Positions 11,356 through 21,990 of a stretch of DNA of 64,000 bases are shown here, in pieces. Under the pieces are notes generated by a model. It did not search any database. It was not told the origin of the DNA and saw nothing but the letters and a program-made list of their open reading frames with translations. Source of the stretch: Beta vulgaris subsp. vulgaris (lineage: Eukaryota > Streptophyta > Magnoliopsida > Caryophyllales > Amaranthaceae). The stretch is taken from NCBI RefSeq assembly GCF_026745355.1, contig NC_079208.1, positions 58,390,892 to 58,454,891 on the forward strand, read 5' to 3'. The position numbers were made by a program, and so were the translations under genes. Within the stretch, counting starts at the first letter, position 1; each line of letters begins with the position of its first letter.

Positions 11356-12216
11356 CTAACACTCGGGCAAAGGAGTTCTATACCTCTTCTTATCATCGCA
11401 ATACGAGTATGTAAGATATTGCCTCCTAAACTCCTCATATTCCCCTAGTGTCTTTGGTGTCATTTCTCCACAAACTTTGCCATAATCCGACTCATTGTAA
11501 CAAGAGACTTTTCGAATCGGGTCAAGCGGACACCCGTGGATTACAAAATCCGAGAATTTGGTCACATACGGGTCGAGTTTGTTGTTGATCTTATACCGGC
11601 CTCCATTAGTAGCCCAACTCGAACCATCCCATATAGTTACATACAACGACATGGGCTTAGACGGATAATCCCCACCCACCCCATCCACATTTTTAATTTC
11701 CCTTATTAGGACGTCATCCACATAAAAAGTTATCCGACTTTCACTCTAAAATATGCTATATCTATGAATTTCTTCACCCGGGTTGAACCATAATTTGTAC
11801 CTCTCTTCCCTTCCTCGGCCCGTACTCCCATTACCATAAAAATTAGTCTGGAGTATCCATTCTCGACGATTAGCATGACCTAAGTACTCGAAATCGATCT
11901 CGTCGTGTTGAGTATCATTATTAGCTAAGTAAAATGCCACAACAATTCCAGCGGTATACTTTTGTGATGGTGGCTTGATAAGAGCACTAAATGACCCGTT
12001 TTTGTAAGGATTTCGAGAAACAAATCCGGATCCTCCGATTCGATTATCAAGGGATAAGTAGACAGAATTACCATTATCTTGGATGAGTATGTTGTTTTCT
12101 CCAAACAATGTTTTGAATCCATCATTAAAAGTCATGGTGATTAAGTTTCCAGGACAACCATAACAAATGGTAATTAGCATGCAAAGCAGCAGAAGCTTCA
12201 TACGAAATTGTAGCAT
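11356..12216 (-). pseudogene. Xyloglucan endotransglucosylase/hydrolase (XTH27/28 type), interrupted by one stop codon
   Basis: GH16 enzyme that cuts and rejoins xyloglucan in the cell wall. One reading frame runs from ATG at 12216 to the stop at 11356, about 286 codons, broken by a single TAG at 11748-11746. The first part has a signal peptide (residues 1-20), the catalytic HDEIDFE at 104-110 and a nearby NGS glycosylation site. The second part has SKPMSLYVTIWDGSSWATNG, HGCPLDP and the C-terminal Cys set ending PLPEC. The motifs GNGSTGRGREERY and IWDGSSWATNGG point to group III-B. The TAG replaces the Trp of the family YSILW motif, so one G-to-A change explains it. The gene has no introns, unusual for XTHs, and lacks the basic tail of XTH27/28. 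A null allele, a pseudogene and a base error are all possible. Confidence 0.85.
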
Positions 12217-12346
12217 TTTTTTTTCTTTAGTCTTTGTTCAAGAACTCTAGATGCACCTGTGACAGTGTAATTGACAATAAAATAGAGCATGCTTAAGTTA
12301 TTTTTGTATTATTAACATCAAGAATTCAACATATGTTACTTGAATT

Positions 12347-12356
12347 CTTATTTATA
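12347..12356 (-). promoter_or_regulatory. TATA box of the XTH locus
   Basis: On the minus strand the sequence reads TATAAATAAG, about 130 bases before the ATG, a normal spacing for a short leader. The promoter is therefore still recognisable despite the broken frame. Confidence 0.5.
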
Positions 12357-12539
12357 GTACACCATAACATTAAATCTTTTGTTACTTTTTCCCATCAAAA
12401 AAAAAAAAAAAATCTTTTGTTACTTTTGTCATGAAATTACATTTATTATGGTTGTGCAAACCACAAGTTTTAGTAACTTGGTAGAGTTACAAGAAGCATA
12501 AATATTCATATTTCTTATTACACCATAGTAATCAAATTG

Positions 12540-13165
12540 TAAGATAGGACACAAATACATTAACAACATTAATCTCCTCATTTTTTTTCATCGTTTTTTT
12601 AAATATCATGACATTTTTAATTTTATATTGTATGTGAATTACAAGAAGTTGTTATTCAAAATGTACAGCAAAACAAATAAGATTACTTATGCGCATGAAT
12701 GTGTTAGATTACTATCAAAAACCGGCCTCTTCATCATAAACATGACTACATGATGCTTTGATTAAATCTAACATTATATATATACAACTATAATTATAAG
12801 CAACTTTAAGCACTAAGAAAACAATAAACTACCCAAAGAACATTTCTAAATTATCAACAACAAAAACACCCATGAATGCATCATGCATGTACATTACTAG
12901 CTACTAGTATATTACTATGACATTTATGATTTACCTAAACTTGAATTGCTTGTTTGAGTAATCCAATCAGTAATGGTCTTCTTAATAATACTCCAGCATG
13001 CAAAGAAAAACAATTTAAGAGAAATGTGAGAAATTTATTTTATAGCTAGCAGGGATAGAGAGAGACTAAAGCTGAGTCATTACTGATATATGCAACAAAA
13101 TTTGCTGTATTTCTTTATGAGTTTGTCTTGTAAGAGATCGTCTATTTTTAAATTAAAGTTAGGTA
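12540..13165. other. Intergenic, no gene seen
   Basis: AT-rich sequence upstream of the XTH locus without a supportable gene or transposon boundary. Confidence 0.4.
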
Positions 13166-13414
13166 ATGATAAGCTGAATTGAATTGAATTGAATTGAATT
13201 GAATTGAATTAAATTGAATGTAATAAATATATAAATAATATTTTAAACAATAATAATATGAATAGTAAATAATAATTATAATGATAAGTAATAATAATGA
13301 ATAATAATAATAGTATTTTGGATATTTATAAATGATAGTTATAAATAAATAATATTAATAATCATAAATTAATAATAATAATTATTAATGACGATAATGA
13401 TAATTAATAATTAT

Positions 13415-13567
13415 TATTTTATATTATTTGTATTAATATATTAATACTTGATGATGATATATAATAACAATAATATCTAAGAAGTAAATTAATTTTATAT
13501 TATTTGTATTAATATATTAATACTTGATGATGATATATAATAACAATAATATCTAAGAAGTAAATTA
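13415..13567. repeat. Perfect 76-bp tandem duplication
   Basis: A unit starting attttatattatttg and ending gaagtaaatta occurs twice in a row with a period of 76 bases. I saw no difference between copies, so the duplication is recent (or an assembly artefact). Confidence 0.8.
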
Positions 13568-13813
13568 ATATTACGATTTTAATAATAAGATTTAATAATA
13601 TAAAAATATTTAGTAATAAAAATAATGATTGGGTTGGACCGCCAAAATTACATCATAAACCGTCTTGACGCAATTTGATTGGTTTATGGGCTAAAAAAAG
13701 TGGGTTTATTTGTGATTGACCTAAACCATGTTCCTCCTAATAATAATAGTAATAATAATGAGTAAAGCTATAATAAACAAAATAATATATAGAAACAACA
13801 ACAACAATAAAAA

Positions 13814-14073
<260 letters not shown>

Positions 14074-14493
14074 GAGTAATTAGTAAAATAAATTATACCA
14101 ACATAATAATAATATTTAACAAAATGGTTATAAAAGAATGGAGCTGAACTGAACTGAACTGAACTGATTGGAGCTGAACTGAACTGAAGTGAACTGATGG
14201 GAGTTGAACTGAACTGAAAATAAGCTTGGGAGAACAGGCCCCTAGGCCAATTCGTTAAATTTAATTTCACTAAAGTAAAATAATTTTTACCAACAAAATT
14301 GATTTTCTATGGTTATTCCCTTAGGCAATTTACTAATTAAATCTAATTTTTTCTCATCTAACTTAATTTTTGCTGATAAACTAATATCTATCTATAGAAA
14401 TATATTAAAAGGTATGTGTGACAATGTATACACGCCACATGTCATCTATGTTACTCCACTAGAATTGTCCAATGTGTACATAAGTCATGTCGA

Positions 14494-14610
14494 TTAACAA
14501 AAGTAAAATTTAGCTTGCAACAAGATTTGAACCCGTGATCTCTTGATATTATAACATGACACAATTACCATCTCATCCAACTTTTAATCATGCTTTAAGT
14601 GTCCACAATA
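14494..14610 (-). mobile_element. SINE-like, tRNA-derived fragment (copy 1)
   Basis: On the minus strand an A-box-like TGGATGAGATGG is followed about 40 bases later by a B-box-like GGTTCAAATCT. These are the RNA polymerase III promoter boxes of tRNA-derived SINEs. The sequence matches the copy at 18471-18588 over its whole length in the same orientation. Confidence 0.55.
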
Positions 14611-14614
14611 AAAA

Positions 14615-15035
14615 TTAAAATTACCGTATAGGAAAATACATAATACAATAAGAAGCCACCAGAGAATCAACCATCTTGGTAAAAATAAACCCGGAGGCTA
14701 TTACTTTGCATTATGAAAAAAAAAAAACCTCACTTACAGAACTACAAAAGTGAAAGAAAGGATGTGTAAATCAATAAACATTAAAAAAAATCTAAAAATC
14801 TATTTAGCATGGAAACTCTCATAAAGTCCATGTTTTTCATTTTCGAAACTCGAGAGGACAAAAATTCTTTAAAAGACCAGTGAGTTTCTTGCCTCAGTGA
14901 TCTTCAGTCACAAAATGATATTTTCCCAAAAAAAATCTTTTAGCTAACTCTATAGTCTATGCCCTATTATATACATCTTTTGTCGGTAATAAACAAAACT
15001 ACAACAGATTTCTACGCAACAATAGTTATTTAATC
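14615..15035. other. Intergenic, no gene seen
   Basis: AT-rich sequence between the SINE-like fragment and the tandem array. No feature is supported. Confidence 0.4.
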
Positions 15036-15039
15036 CTAA

Positions 15040-17668
15040 ATTTTGGGTTTCAGGAGAAATGAACAAATGGGGTGTTCATAGACTTTTTCGAGGCCACACA
15101 AATGTGCCAAGCAACCAAGCAAATATTACAAGTCACATCGACTTTCCTAGGAATGTTTCGGGAGAAAATATGTATAGGCCCGGAGAAATCCAAAATATCC
15201 CAAAAACAACCAAATTGAAGTTATAATACACGTTTTCGTACTTTCCCGTGGCACGAGATCTGGACGGCACGAGGTGCGTTCTAGGGACATAGGATGACAT
15301 TGGAAAGGAGTCAAGTGGCTTGGAACGAATATATGGATGCATTTACGTTCATTTTGAGACAATTTTGGGTTTCACTAGAAATGAACAAATGCGGTGTTCA
15401 ATAGCTTTTCGAGGCAATGCAAATGGTGCGAAATATCCACGCAACGTTACAAGTCATGTCGGCTTTCCTAGGAACGTTTCGGGAGAAATTTTGACCAGCC
15501 CGAAAAAGTCCAAAAGTGTCCTAAAAACAACCAAAATTGAAGGTTATAATACACGCTTTCGGACGTTCCCAGTGTTCGAGCTCCGAATGTTACGCGATTC
15601 CTCCTAGGACATGGTAGGTCATCGGAAAGGAGTCATGTGGCTTGGAACGAATGTATGGATGCCTTTACGTTCATTGCAAGATAATTTTGGGTTTCACGAG
15701 ACATGAACAAATTGGGTGTTCAGAGGCTTTTCAAGACAATGCAAATGGTGTCAAGCACACGCGCAACGTTACAAGTCACGTCAGCACTCCTAGGAATGTT
15801 TCGGGAGAAAATATGAACAAATCCCGATAAGTCCAAAAATATCGCCAAAACGGCCAAAATTGAAGGTTAACACACGCTTTTGGACTTTACACCACGGGAT
15901 GCCCCCTAGGGCCATGGGAGGTCATTGGAAAGGATTCATGTGGCTTGGAACGAATATATGGATGCCTTTTTGTTCAATTCAGGGTAATTTTAGGTTACAC
16001 GAGAAATGAACAAATGGGGTGTTTAGAGACTTTTCGAGGCAACACAAATGGTAATACACGCTTTTGGGTTTTTCCGGGGTTTGAGCTCCGAACGTTACGT
16101 GATTCCTCCTAGGAACATGGTACGTCATCGGAAAGGAGTCATGTGGCTTGGAATGAATATGTGGGTGCCTTTATGTTCATTTCGAGGCAATTTGGGTTTC
16201 ACGAGAAATGAACAAATGTGGTGTTATAGGCTTTTTGAGGCAATGCAAATTGTGCCAAGGAACCATGCAACATTACAAGTCACCTCGGTAGTCCTAAGAA
16301 TATTTCGGGAGAAAATATGAACAGGCCACGAGAAGTTCAAAAAATAACGTAAAAACGGCCAAAATTGAAGGTTATAACACACGCTTCGGACTTTATCGGG
16401 GTCCGAGCTCCAAACGCCACGGGATGCCTCCTAGGGCCATGGGAGGTCATTGTAAAGGATTCATGTGGCTTGGAACGAATATATGGATGCCTTTTTGTTC
16501 ATTTTTAGGCAATTTTAGGTTTCACGAGAAATGAACAAATGAGGTGTTTAGAGGCTTTTCGATGCAACACAAATGGTGTCAAGCACCCGCGCAACATCAC
16601 AAGTCACGTCCACCTTTCTAGGAACTTTTCGGGAGAAAAATATGACCAGGCCCGGGAAAACCCAAAAATGTCTCAAAAACAACCAACATTGAAGGTTATA
16701 ATACACGCTTTTGGGTTTTCCCGGGGTCCGAGCTCTGAACGTTACGGGATTTCTCTTAGGGACATGATACGTCATCGGAAAGGAGTCATGTGGCTTGGAA
16801 CGAATATGTGGGTGCCTTTATGTTCATTTCGAGGCAATTTGGGTTTCACGAGAAATGAACAAATGTGGTGTTATAGGCTTTTTGAGGCAATGCAAATTGT
16901 ACCAAAGAACCGCGCAACATTACAAGTCACGTCGGCACTCCCAAAAAAATTTCTGGTGAAAATATGACCAGACCCGAAAAAGTCAAAAATGTCATAAAAA
17001 CAGTCAAAATTGAAGGTTATAATACACGTTTTCGGACTTTCCCGAGCCAGAGCTCCGAACACCATGGGATGCGTTGTAGGGCCATGGAAGGTCATTCGAA
17101 ACGAGTCATGTGGCTTGGAACGAATGTATGGATGCCTTTACGTTCATTGCGAGGTAATTTTGGGTTTCACGAGAAATGAACAAATTGGGTGTTCATAGGC
17201 TTTTCGAGGCAATGCAAATGGTACCAAGCACACGCGCAACGTTACAAATCACGTCGGCACTCCTAGAAATTTTCCGGGGGAAAATATGAACAGACCCGAA
17301 GAAGTCCAAAAATATCGCAAAAACAGCTAAAATTGAAGCTTATAATACACGCTTTTGGACTTTCCAGGGGCCTGATCTCCGAACGCCACGGGATGCCTCC
17401 TAGGGCGATGGGAGGTCATTGGAAAGGATTCATGTGGCTTGGAACGAATATATGGATGCCTTTGTGTTCATTTAGGGGCAATTTTAGGTTTCACGAGAAA
17501 TGAACAAATGAGGTGTTTAGAGGATTTTCGAGGCAACACAAATGGTGTCAAGCACCCGCAACATCACAAGTCACGTCGACTTTTCTAAGAACGTTTCAGG
17601 AGAAAATATGACCAGGCCCGGAAAAATCCAAAAAAGTCTCAAAAACAACCAACATTGAAGGTTATAAG
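15040..17668 (+). repeat. Tandem array, about 322-bp unit, about 8 copies
   Basis: The landmark gaaatgaacaaatg recurs near 15058, 15379, 15700, 16002, 16204, 16524, 16851, 17171 and 17496, giving spacings of mostly 300-328. One unit is only about 200 bases (16002-16204) and has an internal deletion. Each unit also carries cgggagaaaatatga, aaattgaaggttataa, atgtggcttggaacgaa and a ggaaaggattcatg-type motif. Units differ by scattered substitutions. The array is much more GC-rich than its surroundings, and some units keep frames of 60-140 codons open. I do not recognise a protein in them. It behaves like a small satellite array. Confidence 0.9.
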
Positions 17669-17719
17669 TAGTAAAAACTAAAGGTGACCCAATTCGATTA
17701 AAATTTAGCGGAACTAATA

Positions 17720-18015
17720 CTACCTCCATTCTTTTTTTATAACAATGTGTTCTGACACAATTTTTAAGGATTTGAAACAAATGAGTAGTTTAGCATAAAA
17801 GTAACTCTTTAATTAACTAGAGTAGGAGAAATCATCCTTAGAAAATAAAAGCAATTTTATAAGAAAAAGTGAGTAATTAATGATGGTTTTAATAAGATAA
17901 AGTAAGGGCAATATTGTCAATTAACGTTTCTTTTTATACCAAAATTGGAATTGTTGTAATAAATTTGAAACTACTCAAAATAGTAATTATTGTAATATAA
18001 ACAGAACGGATGAAG
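17720..18015. mobile_element. Stowaway-type MITE
   Basis: The left end CTACCTCCATTCTTTTTTTA pairs with a right end of aacagaacggatgaag, with TA on each side. About 296 bp, non-coding, just outside the tandem array. Confidence 0.65.
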
Positions 18016-18470
18016 TATATTGTAACCTCATCTCATGTACAAATCTATAATATGTAAACTTTTGTGTATTATAGGAGCTTTAATGCTTTACCATTTAATA
18101 CTACCATGCATCATCTATCCTAAAATAAGTAAGATGTTGATGGAGACTGTGGAATTAAAGAAAGCAATGAGATAGAAACAAAAAAAAATATGATCTATGT
18201 GCGGAAAGAGTTGGTCTTATAAAAGACCATCTAATTTTAATTTACAATTAGGCATTTTTTAGGTAAGATGAAGGGGTATTCACTTGAGGGGGGATATGGG
18301 AAATTACTCAAATGAGTCCTATGAGGTTTAATCCCTATACCTCAGGGATAACAGATGAGAAGCGATACCACTACTCCACCACCTCAACCTCAATTAGGCA
18401 ACTATTCGAGTTCAATATTAAGAAGAGAACATATCACTTTTTGAATACATTGAATAGTTTAAGCGACGAT

Positions 18471-18588
18471 TAACAAAAATAAAATTAGCTTCCAACGAGA
18501 TTTAAACTTGTGACCCCTTGCTATTATAACATAACACATTACCATCTCAACCAACTTTTGAATCATAATTTAAGTATCTACATTATTA
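18471..18588 (-). mobile_element. SINE-like, tRNA-derived fragment (copy 2)
   Basis: On the minus strand TGGTTGAGATGG fits the tRNA A-box consensus exactly, and AGTTTAAATCTC is a weakened B box. Related to 14494-14610. The preceding phrase atattaagaagagaacatatca (18416-18437) recurs near 42050, so the repeat family extends beyond the tRNA-like part. Confidence 0.55.
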
Positions 18589-18795
18589 TATTTGTACCTT
18601 TTAAATGTTGAGTTTTTCTTAAGTATATAGTAGTGAAAATGAAAAAAAATACATATTAAATTCAGAAACACAATACCAACTTGGGACAACTCCCGAGTCC
18701 AAATACTAATTTGCTAACTAAAACTGGTTCTAATTGAATATCAAATATAAATTTTAAGGTGACATAAATAGTGTCTTATTGCATTCATAGTGGGT

Positions 18796-19075
18796 TTCCG
18801 GAAATTTCTAGATTGGATATCACGTATTGGCTGGACACTTGATGCATGATAAAGCTAATACAATGTTTTCTCCTCCCTGTAAGCTAGTAGAATGTTGTAG
18901 AACATAAAAGAACCCATCATGAAAATGTCATTGATGGGAAATTATGATATAGAGAAGTTATTAGAAGATTGTAGAAATGGAGCTGAACTAACTGGGTCCA
19001 CCCAAAAAGAACAAAAAAAGGAAGCAGAGAGACGCCCAGAAAGTCCGAGATAATCTTACTGCGTCTCTATATAAA
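18796..19075 (+). promoter_or_regulatory. Heat-shock promoter: HSEs and TATA box
   Basis: A perfect three-block heat-shock element TTCcgGAAatTTC lies at 18796-18808. Two further GAAnnTTGnnGAA elements, each one base off consensus, lie at 18890-18902 and 18964-18976. A degenerate element lies near 19039. The TATA box TATATAAA is at 19068-19075, about 115 bases before the start codon. This arrangement fits induction of the following gene by heat-shock factors. Confidence 0.75.
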
Positions 19076-19189
19076 TGCAATGCAGTTTCAGTTCTATCAA
19101 CAACACAGAAAATACCAAAGCATTCTATCCATATAACTCAATCACTAATCCTTAATCACCAGTGCTCAGCTTAAAACCATCCTCCAAAG

Positions 19190-19669
19190 ATGTCACTCAT
19201 CCCAAGCTTCTTCGGTAGCCGAAAAACCAATGTCTTTGATCCATTTTCCTTAGACACTTGGGATCCATTTCATGGCATTTTAACATCAACCCTTGCCAAT
19301 GCACCCGCCTCGGCTCGTGAGGTGTCTCAATTTGCAACCACAAGGGTTGATTGGAAGGAGACACCAGAAAGCCATGTCTTCAAAGTTGATCTTCCTGGAC
19401 TGAAGAAGGAAGAAGTGAAAGTCGAGGTTGAAGAAGGCAGAATTCTGCAGATAAGTGGAGAAAGAAGCAAGGAGCAAGAGGAGAAAAACGACAAGTGGCA
19501 CCGCATTGAGAGGAGCAGTGGGAAGTTCCTTCGCCGCTTCAGGCTACCTGAAAACACGAAGATAGATGAAGTTAAGGCCGACTTAGAGAATGGAGTGCTC
19601 ACTGTGACTGTTCCAAAGGTGGAAGAGAAGAAACCTGAGGTTAAGAGTATTGACATCTCTTCTGCTTGA
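19190..19669 (+). CDS. Class I cytosolic small heat-shock protein (HSP17-18 type)
   Basis: ATP-independent holdase that binds unfolding proteins in the cytosol and nucleus as a large oligomer. Single exon, 159 aa, the usual class I length. The N-terminus [20 protein letters not shown] and WDPF are class I hallmarks. The alpha-crystallin domain spans about residues 50-140, with [18 protein letters not shown], the [10 protein letters not shown] segment and later the [19 protein letters not shown] stretch before GVLTVTVPK. The C-terminus carries the I-x-I oligomer motif as IDI. There is no transit or signal peptide. Heat-shock elements upstream indicate heat induction. Gene structure and family are secure; the exact subfamily number cannot be given. 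Confidence 0.96.
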   Translation: MSLIPSFFGSRKTNVFDPFSLDTWDPFHGILTSTLANAPASAREVSQFATTRVDWKETPESHVFKVDLPGLKKEEVKVEVEEGRILQISGERSKEQEEKNDKWHRIERSSGKFLRRFRLPENTKIDEVKADLENGVLTVTVPKVEEKKPEVKSIDISSA

Positions 19670-21990
19670 AAGGTGCTACAATCTGTCATGAAACGTAAAA
19701 ATGGTGATTTTCGTTGTATCGAATGAATAAGTTTGTTGTTGTGTACTTGTGTCTGTGGTTGGCTTGTAACTTATAAGTAAGTGAACCTCCTGTTGATGGG
19801 GCTAACTAAATGAGTACATGTAAAATGGTGTTCATGTGCAATTAAATTCTGTGTTTATAACTTGCAGTTACATCCCTCAGATTCATCTCCAATTTAACCC
19901 GCTATTACTATATAAGAAAAACAAACAGTATCACATACATGATACATCCATGCCTAAGTAAGAAATGCCAAGCATAATTCCTTGTCTTGATGCAACACAT
20001 CATTGAAATTATCAAATAGTTAAGTGTAGAAACAACTGCCATTGATCCGCTTACATAGTTACATTGCAGGGTTAAAATGGAGTCTTACACTATCATATAT
20101 TGATATCTGGCTTTCTATTGGATACAATTCAATCTATATAGTGCTAGTCTGCTAGATTCCCTGCAGTAAACAGGGACTCTAAGCAAACCTGATAGGAGAC
20201 TTAGGAAAGAAGAACATTTCCGTCCGACTTTTTCTCTCTAGAAATTTACCTGCTAAGCATGCATTGGAGAGTTGGAATTCAAGAGCCAAGGGTGTATAAC
20301 TTTAGTTAGTGTAGCCTTATGCGAGGGTGATCGCATCGCATCAAAATCATAGTGATATGGAAGTGGTTTAAATATGAAAAAGGATCCTGAACTAGGCAAG
20401 ACAGCACAACTCAAACCTGACATGACACTAAAACGGTTCGCCAAACTTCACATGAAATAGCCTGTTATCATATCATATAGCTCTGTAATATTTCAGATTA
20501 GTTTGGTAAATTTTGAGTAATAGTCTGACTTAGCATGACACGACGCACGAACACAACCTCTTGATCCATGAGAACAGTAGAAATATTCTAAATGCATGAG
20601 CTGCAATAGTTAGGATCTAATGTACTAGTTTGCTAGTTTGATCCATTATTCAATCCTGTCCATTTTACTAGAGCTGATACGCAAGATTAAGTACAATGAT
20701 CACAAACTGCTGACTACTGTAATTATATCACAATCAACTGCAAGGCAACTAGGGCTCTATCAACTATCAAGCACCTATCTTTAGTTTATTAGTCTCTGAG
20801 ATGATAGGATGTGGGGAAGAAATATGAAGGATCAAATATTACCCACAAGTTTTATACTATGTGGTTATTGAATGTTGTTGCAGGCACTTGCAACGGCTAT
20901 CAAGTGTAAGGAAAGAAGAAAAACAAACACGAGAAACCATATGGAATTTTTCAAATACCCTATAAAGTTGGTCAGAAACTTGAAGAGTATGAGAGTCTGG
21001 GTGACAAATGGATAGAGACAGGACAGGTGACAAAAGTATACTTCAGCTGCAGGTTAAGGTCAGATAAAATGGGCACTGGACATGGCACATGTAAACTAGG
21101 CAATTTCTTAGGGCTTATTATTACTACTTTTCATTGTTCTACCATAACCAAGTTCCCCGTCATGAGTATTGATTGGCAAAAGAGTTCTCCTAAAGAAGAC
21201 AAGTGCAAAAATGCTCAGCATTACTAAATCTAAGAACTTTATGCTTCTTGACGCATAAAATCTGCGGACAGCCTACGCATAGATACTGTCAAGAAAAGCT
21301 GTGGAGCTCCAAAAAGTAGCAGATGCGAGGTCTAGAACACGAGAAGGGATCAAGGCAGGCAGATCGTTAATCTGAGTACTCTACAAAATCAGAATAAGGA
21401 GAAATAAAAGAGATGAATACAAGGAGATTCAGTATGAAGTGCAGCAAAAGAAATGAAATAACACATACCCCAAGTTGTGAAAATGCAATGCTATGAGAAA
21501 TGGGTTGAAAAAATATCCTGCAATCACACATCTGGTCATAATATATTCAACCTAAAAAAAACCACGAAAAACACTTGCTACATATTCTTATGAGACCATC
21601 GTTACAGGCTTACAGCCTTTTAAAGAAGAAATTGGAAATTTCAGAAATACCAAAAGAAGGAAATAAACTAACAGATGGATTACTGTCACTAAATGTAGAA
21701 CATTACGTTATAAAGATATAAGCATCTACAATTGACCAGTTAGTTTACTAGTATTAAAAATAATACGGAGAACTAATTAGCCGCAGTATTATAGGGACCT
21801 ATATTCCCAGTTCTCCGCAGTATTATAGGGACCTATATTCCCTTCTAGAATCTATAAGAGTTAAAGCCTCGGAAACAAGTAACTGCAAAGAGTTTGAGAG
21901 TTAAGACTTTGTGTCTATTATATGCATCAAAACTATCAGCGTAGTACATAATGGAGCTCACCAAAGTGGTTGAGTAATGGACCGTCGATG
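19670..21990. other. Intergenic between sHSP and DHHC genes
   Basis: No gene seen. The first 200 bases include the sHSP 3' UTR. At the right the 3' UTR of the minus-strand DHHC gene is expected. A stretch near 21250-21385 has a good minus-strand acceptor (ttttgtag at about 21381) and could be a spliced 3' UTR exon of that gene; this is speculation. Confidence 0.4.
21781..21842. repeat. Direct repeat, 34-bp period, two copies
   Basis: The phrase ccgcagtattatagggacc followed by tatattccc occurs twice back to back with no differences seen. It lies just 3' of the DHHC gene. Confidence 0.85.
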
